Assembly (NCBI RefSeq): GCF_900143205.1
Contig: NZ_FRDH01000003.1
Span: 1 to 64,000 of the forward strand
Direction: 5' to 3'
Origin: Butyrivibrio hungatei DSM 14810
Lineage (GTDB): Bacteria > Bacillota > Clostridia > Lachnospirales > Lachnospiraceae
Length of the DNA: 64,000 bases
A model generated the notes under the pieces. The model searched no databases. It was not told the origin of the DNA and saw only the letters and a program-made list of their open reading frames with translations. Below, piece after piece: positions 26,700 through 34,517 of the stretch; the first letter of the stretch is position 1, and each line of letters starts with the position of its first letter. The translations under genes and the position numbers were made by a program.

Positions 26700-27277
26700 T
26701 ATCGTGTACCCTCCACAATTGCATTAAATGCTCTATAGTAATCCTGCTTAGGAAGCTTGTTGAACAAATATACATCTCTTCCGTCAAATGATCCCGGATA
26801 TAAAACAACAATTGGAATGCTGTTTAACTCCTGAGGCTGAATGGCATTCAAAACATCATGTGCTCTTATAAACGGATAAGCCTCGCCAACTCCGGTAATG
26901 AGAAGTACATCCCCTTCCTTGAATCCATCTTTACAGATTTCAGCCACGAAGTTCTTCGCTGAAGCTGACTTACCTTGGATGTTATCAAGGATGAACTTTG
27001 TACCTTTTGTCTCTTCAAGCTTTGGAATCTTATCTAACAACCTCTTATCTTCACAAAGTTTAAGTAATACCTTGTAAAGATTTTTTTCTATAACATGACA
27101 GTTGACATCCTGATCAGAAACCAGCTGCTCTGTAAAATATCTCACAGCCATTTCATCTTTGGGGTCATAACAAAATATATGAATATTGACTTCGTTGCTA
27201 AGACCATTCCCCTTTTGGAAATCAGGGTCCTGCATCTGGGCTTTTAACTTATCAAGCCTTTCTAATATGTTGCTCAT
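26699..27277 (-). CDS. brxB: BrxB (DUF1788)
   Basis: 192 residues from the ATG at 27277, which has AGGAGA eight bases upstream; a TTG one codon earlier is not needed. The sequence follows the DUF1788 pattern: N-terminal L-D-K-L-K-A-Q-M-x-D-P-x-F, N-I-H-I-F-C-Y-D-P-K-D-E in the middle, and V-L-L-I-T-G-V-G-E-A-Y-P-F-I-R-A-H near the C-terminus. BrxB is an essential BREX core component of unclear biochemical role. It lies 18 bp after brxA and is coupled to brxC. Confidence 0.92.
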   Translation of the reverse strand: MSNILERLDKLKAQMQDPDFQKGNGLSNEVNIHIFCYDPKDEMAVRYFTEQLVSDQDVNCHVIEKNLYKVLLKLCEDKRLLDKIPKLEETKGTKFILDNIQGKSASAKNFVAEICKDGFKEGDVLLITGVGEAYPFIRAHDVLNAIQPQELNSIPIVVLYPGSFDGRDVYLFNKLPKQDYYRAFNAIVEGTR

Positions 27278-27295
27278 CAAAACATCTCCTAACTT

Positions 27296-27913
27296 TTAAT
27301 AAAAACAATTGAATGCCGGTAATGCTACATCCTCACCATTTGCCCTAATTGCATTTTCAACTTCAGAGCAGATCATAACCGGATTAAGCGCTGTTGCCCT
27401 TGGACTATCAATGTAATCATTTTCTATAAGAATTTTATTAAGCACCTGTTTTATTTTGTTTATGGTTGCCTCTGACCATGAAGCCACCTCATCGTCCTGC
27501 TCCTGCAATCTCATAAAAAAAACATTGAGATCAATACGCCCATACGAGAAATCCTGCTCACGATACTTTGCTCCGATAACCGTAATCATATAATCCCATA
27601 CCAAACGATACTGCTTCATCATGGCATAAAGACAAGCCTGCTTAGCAACTTCCATTGGACTGTGTGCTATAACACCGATAAGTGTCATATCATCCAATGT
27701 ACGTAATCGCTTAACACATACCTTTGCTATATTTTTAATCATTCTTTCTGTGGGAAATTGGAATAAGTTATCCCTTACAACTCTGTCCACAATTTCATCA
27801 TCAGAAAGCTGATCATCAACCATGAGCTTGGCAACTATCTTTGTTTCATGAAAAAGAAATTGTTCTCTGGTCAGACTTCCACTTCCACTATATGGTGAAT
27901 CATATTTTGCCAT
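27296..27913 (-). CDS. brxA: BrxA (DUF1819)
   Basis: 205 residues of the DUF1819 type (G-S-L-T-R-E-Q-F-L-F-H-E-T and E-T/R-N-L-F-Q-F-P-T-E-R-type segments). BrxA is a small mostly helical DNA-binding protein reported to resemble NusB-like folds. The ATG overlaps the end of the XRE gene by 14 bp, with AGAGGA eight bases upstream, so regulator and BREX genes are translated from one message. First gene of the BREX core. Confidence 0.92.
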   Translation of the reverse strand: MAKYDSPYSGSGSLTREQFLFHETKIVAKLMVDDQLSDDEIVDRVVRDNLFQFPTERMIKNIAKVCVKRLRTLDDMTLIGVIAHSPMEVAKQACLYAMMKQYRLVWDYMITVIGAKYREQDFSYGRIDLNVFFMRLQEQDDEVASWSEATINKIKQVLNKILIENDYIDSPRATALNPVMICSEVENAIRANGEDVALPAFNCFY

Positions 27914-28136
27914 TCATTTTGTCCTCTGCCTTATCAGTTTTATCAAAATGAACAAGATCTCCAAAGTCACAATCCAGCTTGTCACAGATTTTTTCTAACA
28001 CAAGCATAGAAACAGGCTCACCCTTGCTCATCTTAGCAATAGTTCCACTGCTGAGCTTCACTTCATTCATAAGGTCTGTCTTGTTCATGTTTTTGTCGAT
28101 TAATAATTTCCACAATCCGTTGTATGATATTGCCAT
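27900..28136 (-). CDS. Small XRE regulator leading the BREX operon
   Basis: 78 residues, almost entirely a Cro/C1 HTH of the YozG type (L-W-K-L-L-I-D-K-N-M-N-K-T-D-L, G-T-I-A-K-M-S-K-G-E, and L-D-C-D-F-G-D-L-V). It is the first gene of the operon and overlaps brxA. A palindrome (28161-28184) between the promoter and this gene is the probable binding site. Many characterised BREX islands use a WYL-domain regulator (BrxR); none is present here, so this protein probably takes that role. AAAGG lies 12 bases before the ATG. Confidence 0.75.
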   Translation of the reverse strand: MAISYNGLWKLLIDKNMNKTDLMNEVKLSSGTIAKMSKGEPVSMLVLEKICDKLDCDFGDLVHFDKTDKAEDKMNGKI

Positions 28137-28160
28137 GTCTTTTATAAACCTTTCTACAAT

Positions 28161-28184
28161 TAGCGGGTTTTAAATAAGCCGCTA
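28161..28184. promoter_or_regulatory. Palindromic operator upstream of the BREX operon
   Basis: TAGCGG (28161-28166) and CCGCTA (28179-28184) are perfect inverted arms separated by 12 bp with a TTTAAA centre. They lie between the -10 box and the XRE start codon, where binding would block transcription; an RNA hairpin is the alternative. Confidence 0.55.
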
Positions 28185-28202
28185 TTCACGCAACATACAG
28201 AA

Positions 28203-28231
28203 ATTATACTACAATCTCAGAGAACACTCAA
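28203..28231 (-). promoter_or_regulatory. BREX operon promoter
   Basis: TTGAGT (28231-28226), a 17-bp spacer and a perfect TATAAT (28208-28203) on the minus strand, 67 bp before the XRE start. No other promoter of this quality was found ahead of the 18-kb operon. Confidence 0.65.
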
Positions 28232-28372
28232 TAAATACATGCATTAAATCTTCGAGTTTGTAAAGATTTCATTCTCATTATTTGCTATAATTACCTCCTT
28301 CTCTCCACTATTATTATGCGCACACGATATGTCCATTAAAAAGGACTCTCAACAAAGTTTTTTCATTTTCGC

Positions 28373-28502
28373 AAGCAGGGCACCGAGGACCCTCGGCGCG
28401 TTTTTGCTTGTTGGTGGTCATTCCCCCAATCCCCCTGAACCTCGTTATCACTCGGAGCCACGCATCAGATAAACTGACGCTGAGTGCATTTTCCTATAAC
28501 GC
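28373..28502. other. Candidate oriT region
   Basis: This non-coding stretch lies between the relaxase gene end and the BREX promoter. It holds a GC-rich hairpin (CCGAG-GACC-CTCGG, 28383-28396) flanked by GCAAGC/GCTTG, a C-rich tract, and an imperfect inverted repeat near 28461-28482 whose minus strand reads TTTATCTG, similar to the TATCCTG nick site of RP4/VirD2-type relaxases. Proximity to a MOBP-type relaxase and lack of coding potential support oriT; the exact nick is a guess. Confidence 0.4.
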
Positions 28503-28503
28503 A

Positions 28504-28547
28504 AAAAAGAGGGAGACTCCACTGTGTCATCACAATGAAATCTCCCT
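28504..28547 (-). terminator. Terminator of the ICE transfer operon
   Basis: AGGGAGA (28510-28516) and TCTCCCT (28541-28547) form the ends of a long stem. On the minus strand the stem is followed by CTTTTTTGCG. It lies six bases beyond the relaxase stop and isolates the transfer operon from the BREX promoter. Confidence 0.8.
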
Positions 28548-28552
28548 AATTC

Positions 28553-29950
28553 TTATCGAGTCTGTTCAGTTGTCATTTGCTTTTCAGCCTGATCTTTCTG
28601 CTCCTCAAATTTGAGGAACAGATCAACATTGTATTTTGCCATCTGTATATCTTTCATTTCCTGCTTCGCCTGCCGGTACTCGGCATAGGTCTTTTTCTTT
28701 TCCTGAAGGACTTCGCTGTATTCCTGATTCAGTTCTTTGATTTTAGGAAGTTTACCCTCGATCTTGGAGAAAGCTTCCTTAGCAGCTTTACAAAGAGTGA
28801 TAGTCTCCCTGTGCTCTTCAAAGAACTTTTTGCTATAACCGCTCTTGCGATATTCGGCATAAGTGTCCTTAGTCTTGGAATAGTTTATGATATGCTTTTT
28901 CAGGGCAGCTATCTCAACAAGCCTTGCCTCAAGAGCTTTCTGCTTCTCAGTAATTTCTCCAAATCTCTCGGAGGCAGCCTTGGCTTTTTCTGAGAGTTCA
29001 TCATAATCTCTGAGACCATGTTCTTCAAGAAACAAAAGTGTCTGTGCCATCTGCTTGATGTTATGAACCTTAGCCCAGCGTTCATAGCCTGGTCCTTTTC
29101 CCTTGGCTATCATAGCCTGGATATCAAGAAGCATATCCACCTTTGGCTCAGGTTTAACATAAACATTTTCGTCAGTACGCTGTTGCTTCGGATCAGGTGT
29201 AAATGCACTTTCCCCGGAAAAGACTTTCTCCAGATCCTCTTCTCTGTAGCCTGCTCCAAGAGAGCGCATTCGTAAGAATTTCTTTTGATCTCTACCCTTA
29301 AGAGAAACATATTTACCGCGTTTTATTTCGTAGCCCATTTCCTGGAGAAGCTTTATAAGTTCTTCCATATCCTTGGGCTTTTGTTCCATACAGATATCAA
29401 TGGACTCACGGATTTCTTCACGATAGCTTTTCCGCTGAGGATAAACTGTGCGCTTACTCCGTTCACTGGGTTTCCTTGGAGTTATGACGGAGAGACCATT
29501 TTCAAGGCATACAATGTCACTGACTTTTTGGAGTGCTATTCCTGATAAATGAAAATCTCTGAACTTGCCGTCACAGGTAAGATTCGTTGAATTATAGATG
29601 ATGTGGTTATGAATATGAGCTTTATCTACATGAGTTGCAACTATAAAAGCATGTCTCCCCTTAGTCCAGCGCATAGCCGTTTCATATCCGATTCTGTTTG
29701 CTTCCTCTGGTGTGATTTCTCCGGGTTTGAAAGCCTGCCTGATCTGATAGGCAATCACATCGCTATTATTTTCTCTGCCGGTATTATGCTGATATTCTCT
29801 TTTGGCAAGAGCGAACTGCTCCTCCACAAGCTTAGGATCACACTCATAGCTGCTGACCAGAATACCGCCATCTGTCTTCTCAGGATTCTGAGCATAATCC
29901 GTTCTGTCCTTCAGGCACTGCTGAATGGATTTTCCTTTATTCATATGCAT
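28553..29950 (-). CDS. MOBP/VirD2-type relaxase
   Basis: 465 residues from the first ATG. The N-terminal 200 residues are a relaxase domain with the three-histidine motif H-I-H-N-H-I-I-Y and a preceding H-A-F-I-V-A-T-H strand. A long coiled-coil C-terminus (300-460) follows, as in Tn1549/CTn relaxases. It nicks oriT and pilots the strand through VirD4/T4SS. The family N-terminus continues seven or eight residues upstream (A-A-T-R-L-I-A before M-H-M), beginning with an ATA codon at 29974 that has GAGGTG seven bases upstream. The true start may be that ATA. Confidence 0.92.
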   Translation of the reverse strand: MHMNKGKSIQQCLKDRTDYAQNPEKTDGGILVSSYECDPKLVEEQFALAKREYQHNTGRENNSDVIAYQIRQAFKPGEITPEEANRIGYETAMRWTKGRHAFIVATHVDKAHIHNHIIYNSTNLTCDGKFRDFHLSGIALQKVSDIVCLENGLSVITPRKPSERSKRTVYPQRKSYREEIRESIDICMEQKPKDMEELIKLLQEMGYEIKRGKYVSLKGRDQKKFLRMRSLGAGYREEDLEKVFSGESAFTPDPKQQRTDENVYVKPEPKVDMLLDIQAMIAKGKGPGYERWAKVHNIKQMAQTLLFLEEHGLRDYDELSEKAKAASERFGEITEKQKALEARLVEIAALKKHIINYSKTKDTYAEYRKSGYSKKFFEEHRETITLCKAAKEAFSKIEGKLPKIKELNQEYSEVLQEKKKTYAEYRQAKQEMKDIQMAKYNVDLFLKFEEQKDQAEKQMTTEQTR

Positions 29951-29992
29951 GGCTATAAGTCTGGTAGCAGCTATAAGTCATCACCTCTTTTC

Positions 29993-30322
29993 TTAAATCG
30001 TAGCAAGCCTCTGTAATATTTCTTTCATAAGAATCCAAAGTTCTTCCTGCTGTCTCTGAACATCTTTGATATCTTCCAGGTATATGCTGCCTGTCTCATT
30101 GGCTCTTTTTGCATACTGATTGATGTTATTGGCATTGATGCGAAGGAGTCGTGATACCTCCTTCACATCGCTAAGATCCAGCTTTATAACATAACCATCA
30201 ATCGCCATTTTTCTGATATAGGCAGACATGTTTCTGATACCGGCTTCTTCCATACGCTTTCTGATTTTTTCCTTATCTCCGGGCTTTATCCATACCCGGA
30301 TTCTGTCAGTATACTCACGCAT
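29993..30322 (-). CDS. mobC: MobC-like relaxosome protein
   Basis: 109 residues from the ATG at 30322, with GGAGAG seven bases upstream and one base after the previous stop. It starts with a ribbon-helix-helix-like segment (I-R-V-W-I-K-P-G-D-K-E-K-I-R-K-R-M, then N-M-S-A-Y-I-R-K-M-A). The middle has the MobC core (L-L-R-I-N-A-N-N-I-N-Q-Y-A-K-R-A-N). MobC proteins bind oriT and help the relaxase reach its nick. The relaxase follows directly. Confidence 0.88.
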   Translation of the reverse strand: MREYTDRIRVWIKPGDKEKIRKRMEEAGIRNMSAYIRKMAIDGYVIKLDLSDVKEVSRLLRINANNINQYAKRANETGSIYLEDIKDVQRQQEELWILMKEILQRLATI

Positions 30323-30323
30323 G

Positions 30324-30683
30324 TCAGAATCTCTCCATGGCATTACAGATGCAGCAAGGAGTTACAGGCTTTGGCTTTTCAACATCATAGGCAGCTTCCT
30401 GAAGTTTCTTAAGAACAGATTTTTTCTCCTGTTCCTCGTCTATCACATCAGCATTTGTCTTCTGAGCAGGTGTCTTATCTTCAGGAAGATTGTTAATGAC
30501 ACCATCGAAATTGTTATCATTCTGCTCAACCATGTCCTCAATGCCTCGCATGAAGTTCCTGCTGACAGATGGACCAGCTCCGGGATCTTCTGTCGGGCTT
30601 TCCGACAAAACTTCTTCCTCGACTTCTACTACACCGCCGACTTCATCCCATTTTCTGATCTTATTCTTTCTCTTTTTCTCCAT
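30324..30683 (-). CDS. Uncharacterised ICE protein between topB and mobC
   Basis: 119 residues, strongly acidic in the middle and basic at the N-terminus (K-K-R-K-N-K-I-R-K-W-D-E-V). It has a C-terminal C-C-I-C motif (T-P-C-C-I-C-N-A-M). No domain recognised and low predicted order. The position between the topoisomerase and MobC genes is common to Tn1549/CTn-like elements, so a relaxosome accessory role is possible. Confidence 0.65.
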   Translation of the reverse strand: MEKKRKNKIRKWDEVGGVVEVEEEVLSESPTEDPGAGPSVSRNFMRGIEDMVEQNDNNFDGVINNLPEDKTPAQKTNADVIDEEQEKKSVLKKLQEAAYDVEKPKPVTPCCICNAMERF

Positions 30684-30686
30684 AGG

Positions 30687-32762
30687 CTATTTCCCTCCCT
30701 TCGCAAAGTCCAGAGTGAACTGTGGCTGACCATTATCAGTTGTAGATAGGACTACTGTAGTGTCATAGGTCTTGCCAGTTTTTACCGACCTGCATTTTTT
30801 CAGCTTTGCCTTTCCGTCTGTAAGCAGCTGCACTGCAATCTGCTTCGTAAGCTTCTTGGAGAGAGAATCGAAGAAACGATTATCCTTCCAAAGAGCAAAT
30901 TTGCAGTCCTTATTCTCACAGAAAAAGCCCTTGGACTTCTCCACTACATTGCTTCCACAATGAGGGCATTTACCCAAAGGCTCATATACAGGATGCATAA
31001 GTACCTCTGCATCAGGAACTATCCTGTAGGTATCAAGCAGGTTTCTTATCATCTGTGTGATCTCAATCATAAAGGCATCTGCATCATAGCTGCCCTTTTC
31101 AATTTCTAAAAGCTTCTGTTCCCAGTCGGCTGTCATGGAAGCTGACTGAATGGATTCAGGAATAACTGTGATCAAGGTCTCGCCCTTATGCGTAGGAACA
31201 AGATATTTTGTTTTCTTATCTCCACGCCTTTCCAAGAATCCAATGCGGACAAGCTTTTCTATAACACCGGCTCTTGTGGCAGGTGTGCCAAGTCCTTTCC
31301 TCTCAGCTTCATCAGGGATTTCATCACAGCCTGCCTTTTCCATGGCAGAAAGAAGTGTATCTTCTGTATAGGATTTTGGAGGTGTGGTCTTCCCTGCTTT
31401 CACAGAAGTTTTATCAATTGCAACTGTATCGCCTGCCTTAAAATCCAGAATAATAACTCTGCTATCCTCATCAGAATCCTTATCTTTGGTATTAGCTACA
31501 CTTCGCCATCCGGGATCAGCTATATATTTCCCTTTAAGCGTATAGGTTTTCCCAAGGCAACTGACTTCTGCAACAGTTTCCTTATATTTGCAAGGAGCTG
31601 ATACACTCTCGGCAAGCCTTGTAGCTGCAAGCTGCAATATTTTCTTTTCCCCTTCAGGAAGTGCTTCAACATCTGTCGACCTAAGTGTTTCAGTTGGGAT
31701 GATTGCATGGTGATCAGAGACCTTTTTGCTATTAAGGATCTTTTTGAAATTAAGCTCATCCGTTACCTTTATGGAGAGCTTGTTTTCAATGATTCCAAGG
31801 ATAGAACTCGCTGTTGTCTCCATATCATCTGTGAGGAATCTACTGTCAGTTCTTGGATAGGTGAGCAGTTTTTTCTCATAAAGGCTCTGAGCATAATCAA
31901 GAGTCTGCTGAGCTGTGAAGCCATATCTTTTATTAGCTTCTCTCTGCAAAGAAGTCAGTTCAAAAAGAGCAGGAGCGTTTTCCAACTTTTCACTTATGTC
32001 TGCTTTTGTTACTACTGCCTTGCCCTCGATTCTACATTTCTCCGCAAGATCATCAGCCTCAGCTTTATCAGGGATACGTTCTCCTGTGAAGATGAGATCA
32101 TTCCCTTCCAGCTGTACCTGATAAAAGTCTTCCGACTTGAATGCCCTGATCTGTGCCTCACGCTCTACAGTGAGAGCCAGTGTAGGAGTCATAACACGGC
32201 CTACATTTAAGGTCTGTCCATAAGAACAGGTGAAAAACCTTGTGGCATTGATGCCAACAATCCAGTCGGCTCGTTCTCTGCAAAGTGCAGCTTCATAAAG
32301 CCTGTCATAATCCTTCCCATCAGCCAGGTTATCAAAACCGTTTCTTATAGCCTCATCTTCCATGGATGATATCCATAATCTCTTCATTGGCTTTTTGCAG
32401 CCTGCCTTATCATAGACAAGTCTGAATATTAGCTCCCCTTCACGTCCTGCATCACAGGCATTTGTTACTACTGTGACATCATCTCTGTTCATCAGATCCT
32501 TCAATATCTGGAACTGCTTTTTGGTGGAAGCTGCAACCTGATACTTGAATATATCTGGGATTATAGGAAGATCTTCCTTTTTCCATTTTTCGTATTTGCT
32601 ATCATAAGTCTCCGGCTCAGCAAGCTCTACGAGGTGCCCAACGCACCAGCTGACAAGATATCCATTTCCTTCCAGGTATCCATCCTGTCTGCCGGTGCAT
32701 CCAAGTACCTTTCCGATGGACTGCGCAACCGAAGGCTTTTCAGCCACAACCAGGTTAATCAT
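30687..32762 (-). CDS. topB: DNA topoisomerase III
   Basis: 691 residues from the ATG at 32762 (M-I-N-L-V-V-A-E-K-P-S-V-A-Q); the ORF upstream is a shadow of the acidic protein gene. It has a Toprim domain (A-E-K-P-S-V and C-D-A-G-R-E-G-E-L-I-F), the type IA catalytic Tyr in L-L-T-Y-P-R-T-D-S-R, and a C-terminal four-Cys zinc motif (C-P-H-C-G and C-E-N-K-D-C) followed by a topo C-terminal repeat. ICE-borne TopB homologues are thought to resolve DNA intermediates during transfer or replication. It overlaps the preceding gene by 8 bp. Confidence 0.93.
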   Translation of the reverse strand: MINLVVAEKPSVAQSIGKVLGCTGRQDGYLEGNGYLVSWCVGHLVELAEPETYDSKYEKWKKEDLPIIPDIFKYQVAASTKKQFQILKDLMNRDDVTVVTNACDAGREGELIFRLVYDKAGCKKPMKRLWISSMEDEAIRNGFDNLADGKDYDRLYEAALCRERADWIVGINATRFFTCSYGQTLNVGRVMTPTLALTVEREAQIRAFKSEDFYQVQLEGNDLIFTGERIPDKAEADDLAEKCRIEGKAVVTKADISEKLENAPALFELTSLQREANKRYGFTAQQTLDYAQSLYEKKLLTYPRTDSRFLTDDMETTASSILGIIENKLSIKVTDELNFKKILNSKKVSDHHAIIPTETLRSTDVEALPEGEKKILQLAATRLAESVSAPCKYKETVAEVSCLGKTYTLKGKYIADPGWRSVANTKDKDSDEDSRVIILDFKAGDTVAIDKTSVKAGKTTPPKSYTEDTLLSAMEKAGCDEIPDEAERKGLGTPATRAGVIEKLVRIGFLERRGDKKTKYLVPTHKGETLITVIPESIQSASMTADWEQKLLEIEKGSYDADAFMIEITQMIRNLLDTYRIVPDAEVLMHPVYEPLGKCPHCGSNVVEKSKGFFCENKDCKFALWKDNRFFDSLSKKLTKQIAVQLLTDGKAKLKKCRSVKTGKTYDTTVVLSTTDNGQPQFTLDFAKGGK

Positions 32763-33048
32763 CGCAGTCATCGTCTCCTTCCTCATCGAAGTCATCACAG
32801 TAGTCATCCTCGAAATCCTCATCATAATCATCCTCAAGGAAATCGTAGTCGTCCTCAAAATCATAGGTGCGATCAAGGAGCTTTATTGCCCTTTCCACTA
32901 CATCCATAGATTTCTCTACAAGCTCTGTTGCCTCGCTGACTGCACGATTTGCCCTGCGTACTTTCTGATTGCTCCTGTGAACTATTCCTGCAACCGTACC
33001 TACTACACCTACTCCTGCAACAATTCCCATTACCAACTTCTTATTCAT
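32755..33048 (-). CDS. Small membrane-anchored acidic ICE protein
   Basis: 97 residues from the ATG at 33048 (AGGAG eight bases upstream). There is one N-terminal hydrophobic helix (V-M-G-I-V-A-G-V-G-V-V-G-T-V-A-G-I-V), a short basic stretch, and a C-terminal tail almost wholly Asp/Glu (about residues 65-97). It may be a signal-anchored protein with its tail outside, or a DNA mimic. It lies between ardC-like and topB in the transfer operon. No family recognised. Confidence 0.6.
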   Translation of the reverse strand: MNKKLVMGIVAGVGVVGTVAGIVHRSNQKVRRANRAVSEATELVEKSMDVVERAIKLLDRTYDFEDDYDFLEDDYDEDFEDDYCDDFDEEGDDDCDD

Positions 33049-33066
33049 GCGTTTTTCTCCTCTCAT

Positions 33067-34356
33067 TTACATAGCGGCCTGAAGATCTTTCTTCGGCTCA
33101 GTTTTTGTTTTATTTGTCTTTGATACTTTTTCTTTTCCGGCAGAGAGCTTATCCTTTACGGAAGTCTTCTTTGCAGATTTCCGGCTGGCAGTTTTTTTCT
33201 CAGCCTTAGCAATTTCTTTGGTTTCATCCTTCTTTTCTTTGGATTCCTCTGCATTTTCTTTGGATTCAGCTTTGGGTTCAGCCGTCAGAGTGATCTTTTT
33301 ATCATTCTTAAAATCACTGAAATCAACCGGAGGTGTGATCTTGATATAGCCAACCGGCTGGTCAGCCTCCGGATCAGCGAAAGGGAGCTCATCACCATGA
33401 ACCTCCATGAACTCATCAATCTCTTTCACAGTGGTAAGAGCCTGAACCTTGTCATCAATCTTTTGAATCATCTCTGATGCAGTTCTGCGGATTGTGTCAA
33501 GTGATGCCTTAAGCTCAGGCACTTCTTTTCCCTCAGACCAGGAAGCGACATAGCCAAAGGAATAATCAGAAGTGTCTATGCCATAATGCTGGCAGACTAC
33601 ATAGGCTACAGATTCGGCCTCTGTCTCTTTCTGATTCTTCGACTTTTTCTCTCCTGAAGCTTCCAGTGCATTCTTGGAATGAAGAGCCTGGTGGGCTGCT
33701 TCATGGATGATAGTCTTTACAGTTTGGGCTTCACTCATGCCCTCCTGCACAGCGATACGGTTATCCTCCAAATGAAAATATCCCTTTGCACCGGATTCAA
33801 TGTTTTCAAAAGTGATGGGTACAGGAACTACTTCTGTGATTGCATCGAGAAGCGTCTTATAGCCATCCACACTTCCGGTAAGTTCTGCAATTCCAAGTGT
33901 TGGAAGCGGATCGCCATCAGTCTGACTCACATCAAAAGTACTGACAGGCTTAAAGGCATTGATTGTCACTTCAACCTTTTCTTTTACAGGCTCACCATCT
34001 TTATCAAGGATTGCCTTGCCGTTTGCATCCAGCTTGTCCTGCTCACGTTCCATTTTGTAAGGAGCAGGTGCAAGAATCCTGATTCCCTTCTCACCCTTTA
34101 CCACATGGCGGTTCATTTCTTTCCAGCCGGTGAAGGACTGACACATGGTTGCATCAGGTTTTTGCATCATGATAAGGATCTGATTGTTCACAGAGTACCT
34201 GGGAAGCTTGGCGCAGAAATTCAGATAATCCTTGAAGTTATCCGAGGAAAAGATATCCTTAACGCCTTTTTCAAGTTTTGTGGTGATCTCTTCCATTTCC
34301 TTTTTTCTGGCTTCAGCAGCTGCTTTGGGATCAAAATTATTTTTGTCATATGCCAT
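33067..34356 (-). CDS. ArdC-like antirestriction / zinc metallopeptidase protein
   Basis: 429 residues. The N-terminal 110 residues match the ArdC N-terminal ssDNA-binding domain (Y-S-V-N-N-Q-I-L-I, then F-T-G-W-K-E-M-N-R-H-V-V-K-G-E-K-G-I). A metallopeptidase motif H-E-A-A-H follows near residue 220, with a downstream Glu-rich segment (E-T-E-A-E-S-V-A-Y). The last 90 residues are a Lys/Glu-rich low-complexity tail. ArdC-type proteins coat the incoming strand and block restriction. It is notable on an element that itself carries BREX and Mrr. Confidence 0.85.
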   Translation of the reverse strand: MAYDKNNFDPKAAAEARKKEMEEITTKLEKGVKDIFSSDNFKDYLNFCAKLPRYSVNNQILIMMQKPDATMCQSFTGWKEMNRHVVKGEKGIRILAPAPYKMEREQDKLDANGKAILDKDGEPVKEKVEVTINAFKPVSTFDVSQTDGDPLPTLGIAELTGSVDGYKTLLDAITEVVPVPITFENIESGAKGYFHLEDNRIAVQEGMSEAQTVKTIIHEAAHQALHSKNALEASGEKKSKNQKETEAESVAYVVCQHYGIDTSDYSFGYVASWSEGKEVPELKASLDTIRRTASEMIQKIDDKVQALTTVKEIDEFMEVHGDELPFADPEADQPVGYIKITPPVDFSDFKNDKKITLTAEPKAESKENAEESKEKKDETKEIAKAEKKTASRKSAKKTSVKDKLSAGKEKVSKTNKTKTEPKKDLQAAM

Positions 34357-34358
34357 GT

Positions 34359-34517
34359 TTACTCACCCTCCTTTCCCTTCTTATCAGGCTTTTTATTTAC
34401 CTCTTTGGACTTTTCTTTCATCCTGGAAAGTTTGTCCCTAATTGAAAGAGCAGGGACACTGCCCTGCTCTCCATACACTGCTTTCGCATATTCGCTGTAT
34501 CGTGATTTTCTCGCCAT
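34359..34517 (-). CDS. Small basic ICE protein (52 aa)
   Basis: The ATG at 34517 overlaps the DUF4366 stop (TAATG) and follows a GGAGGAAGAG site. The product is very basic ([10 protein letters not shown] and a Lys-rich C-terminus) and short. The following ardC-like gene begins after 2 bp. Function unknown; translation coupling with both neighbours makes it a likely real gene of the transfer operon. Confidence 0.6.
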   Translation of the reverse strand: MARKSRYSEYAKAVYGEQGSVPALSIRDKLSRMKEKSKEVNKKPDKKGKEGE

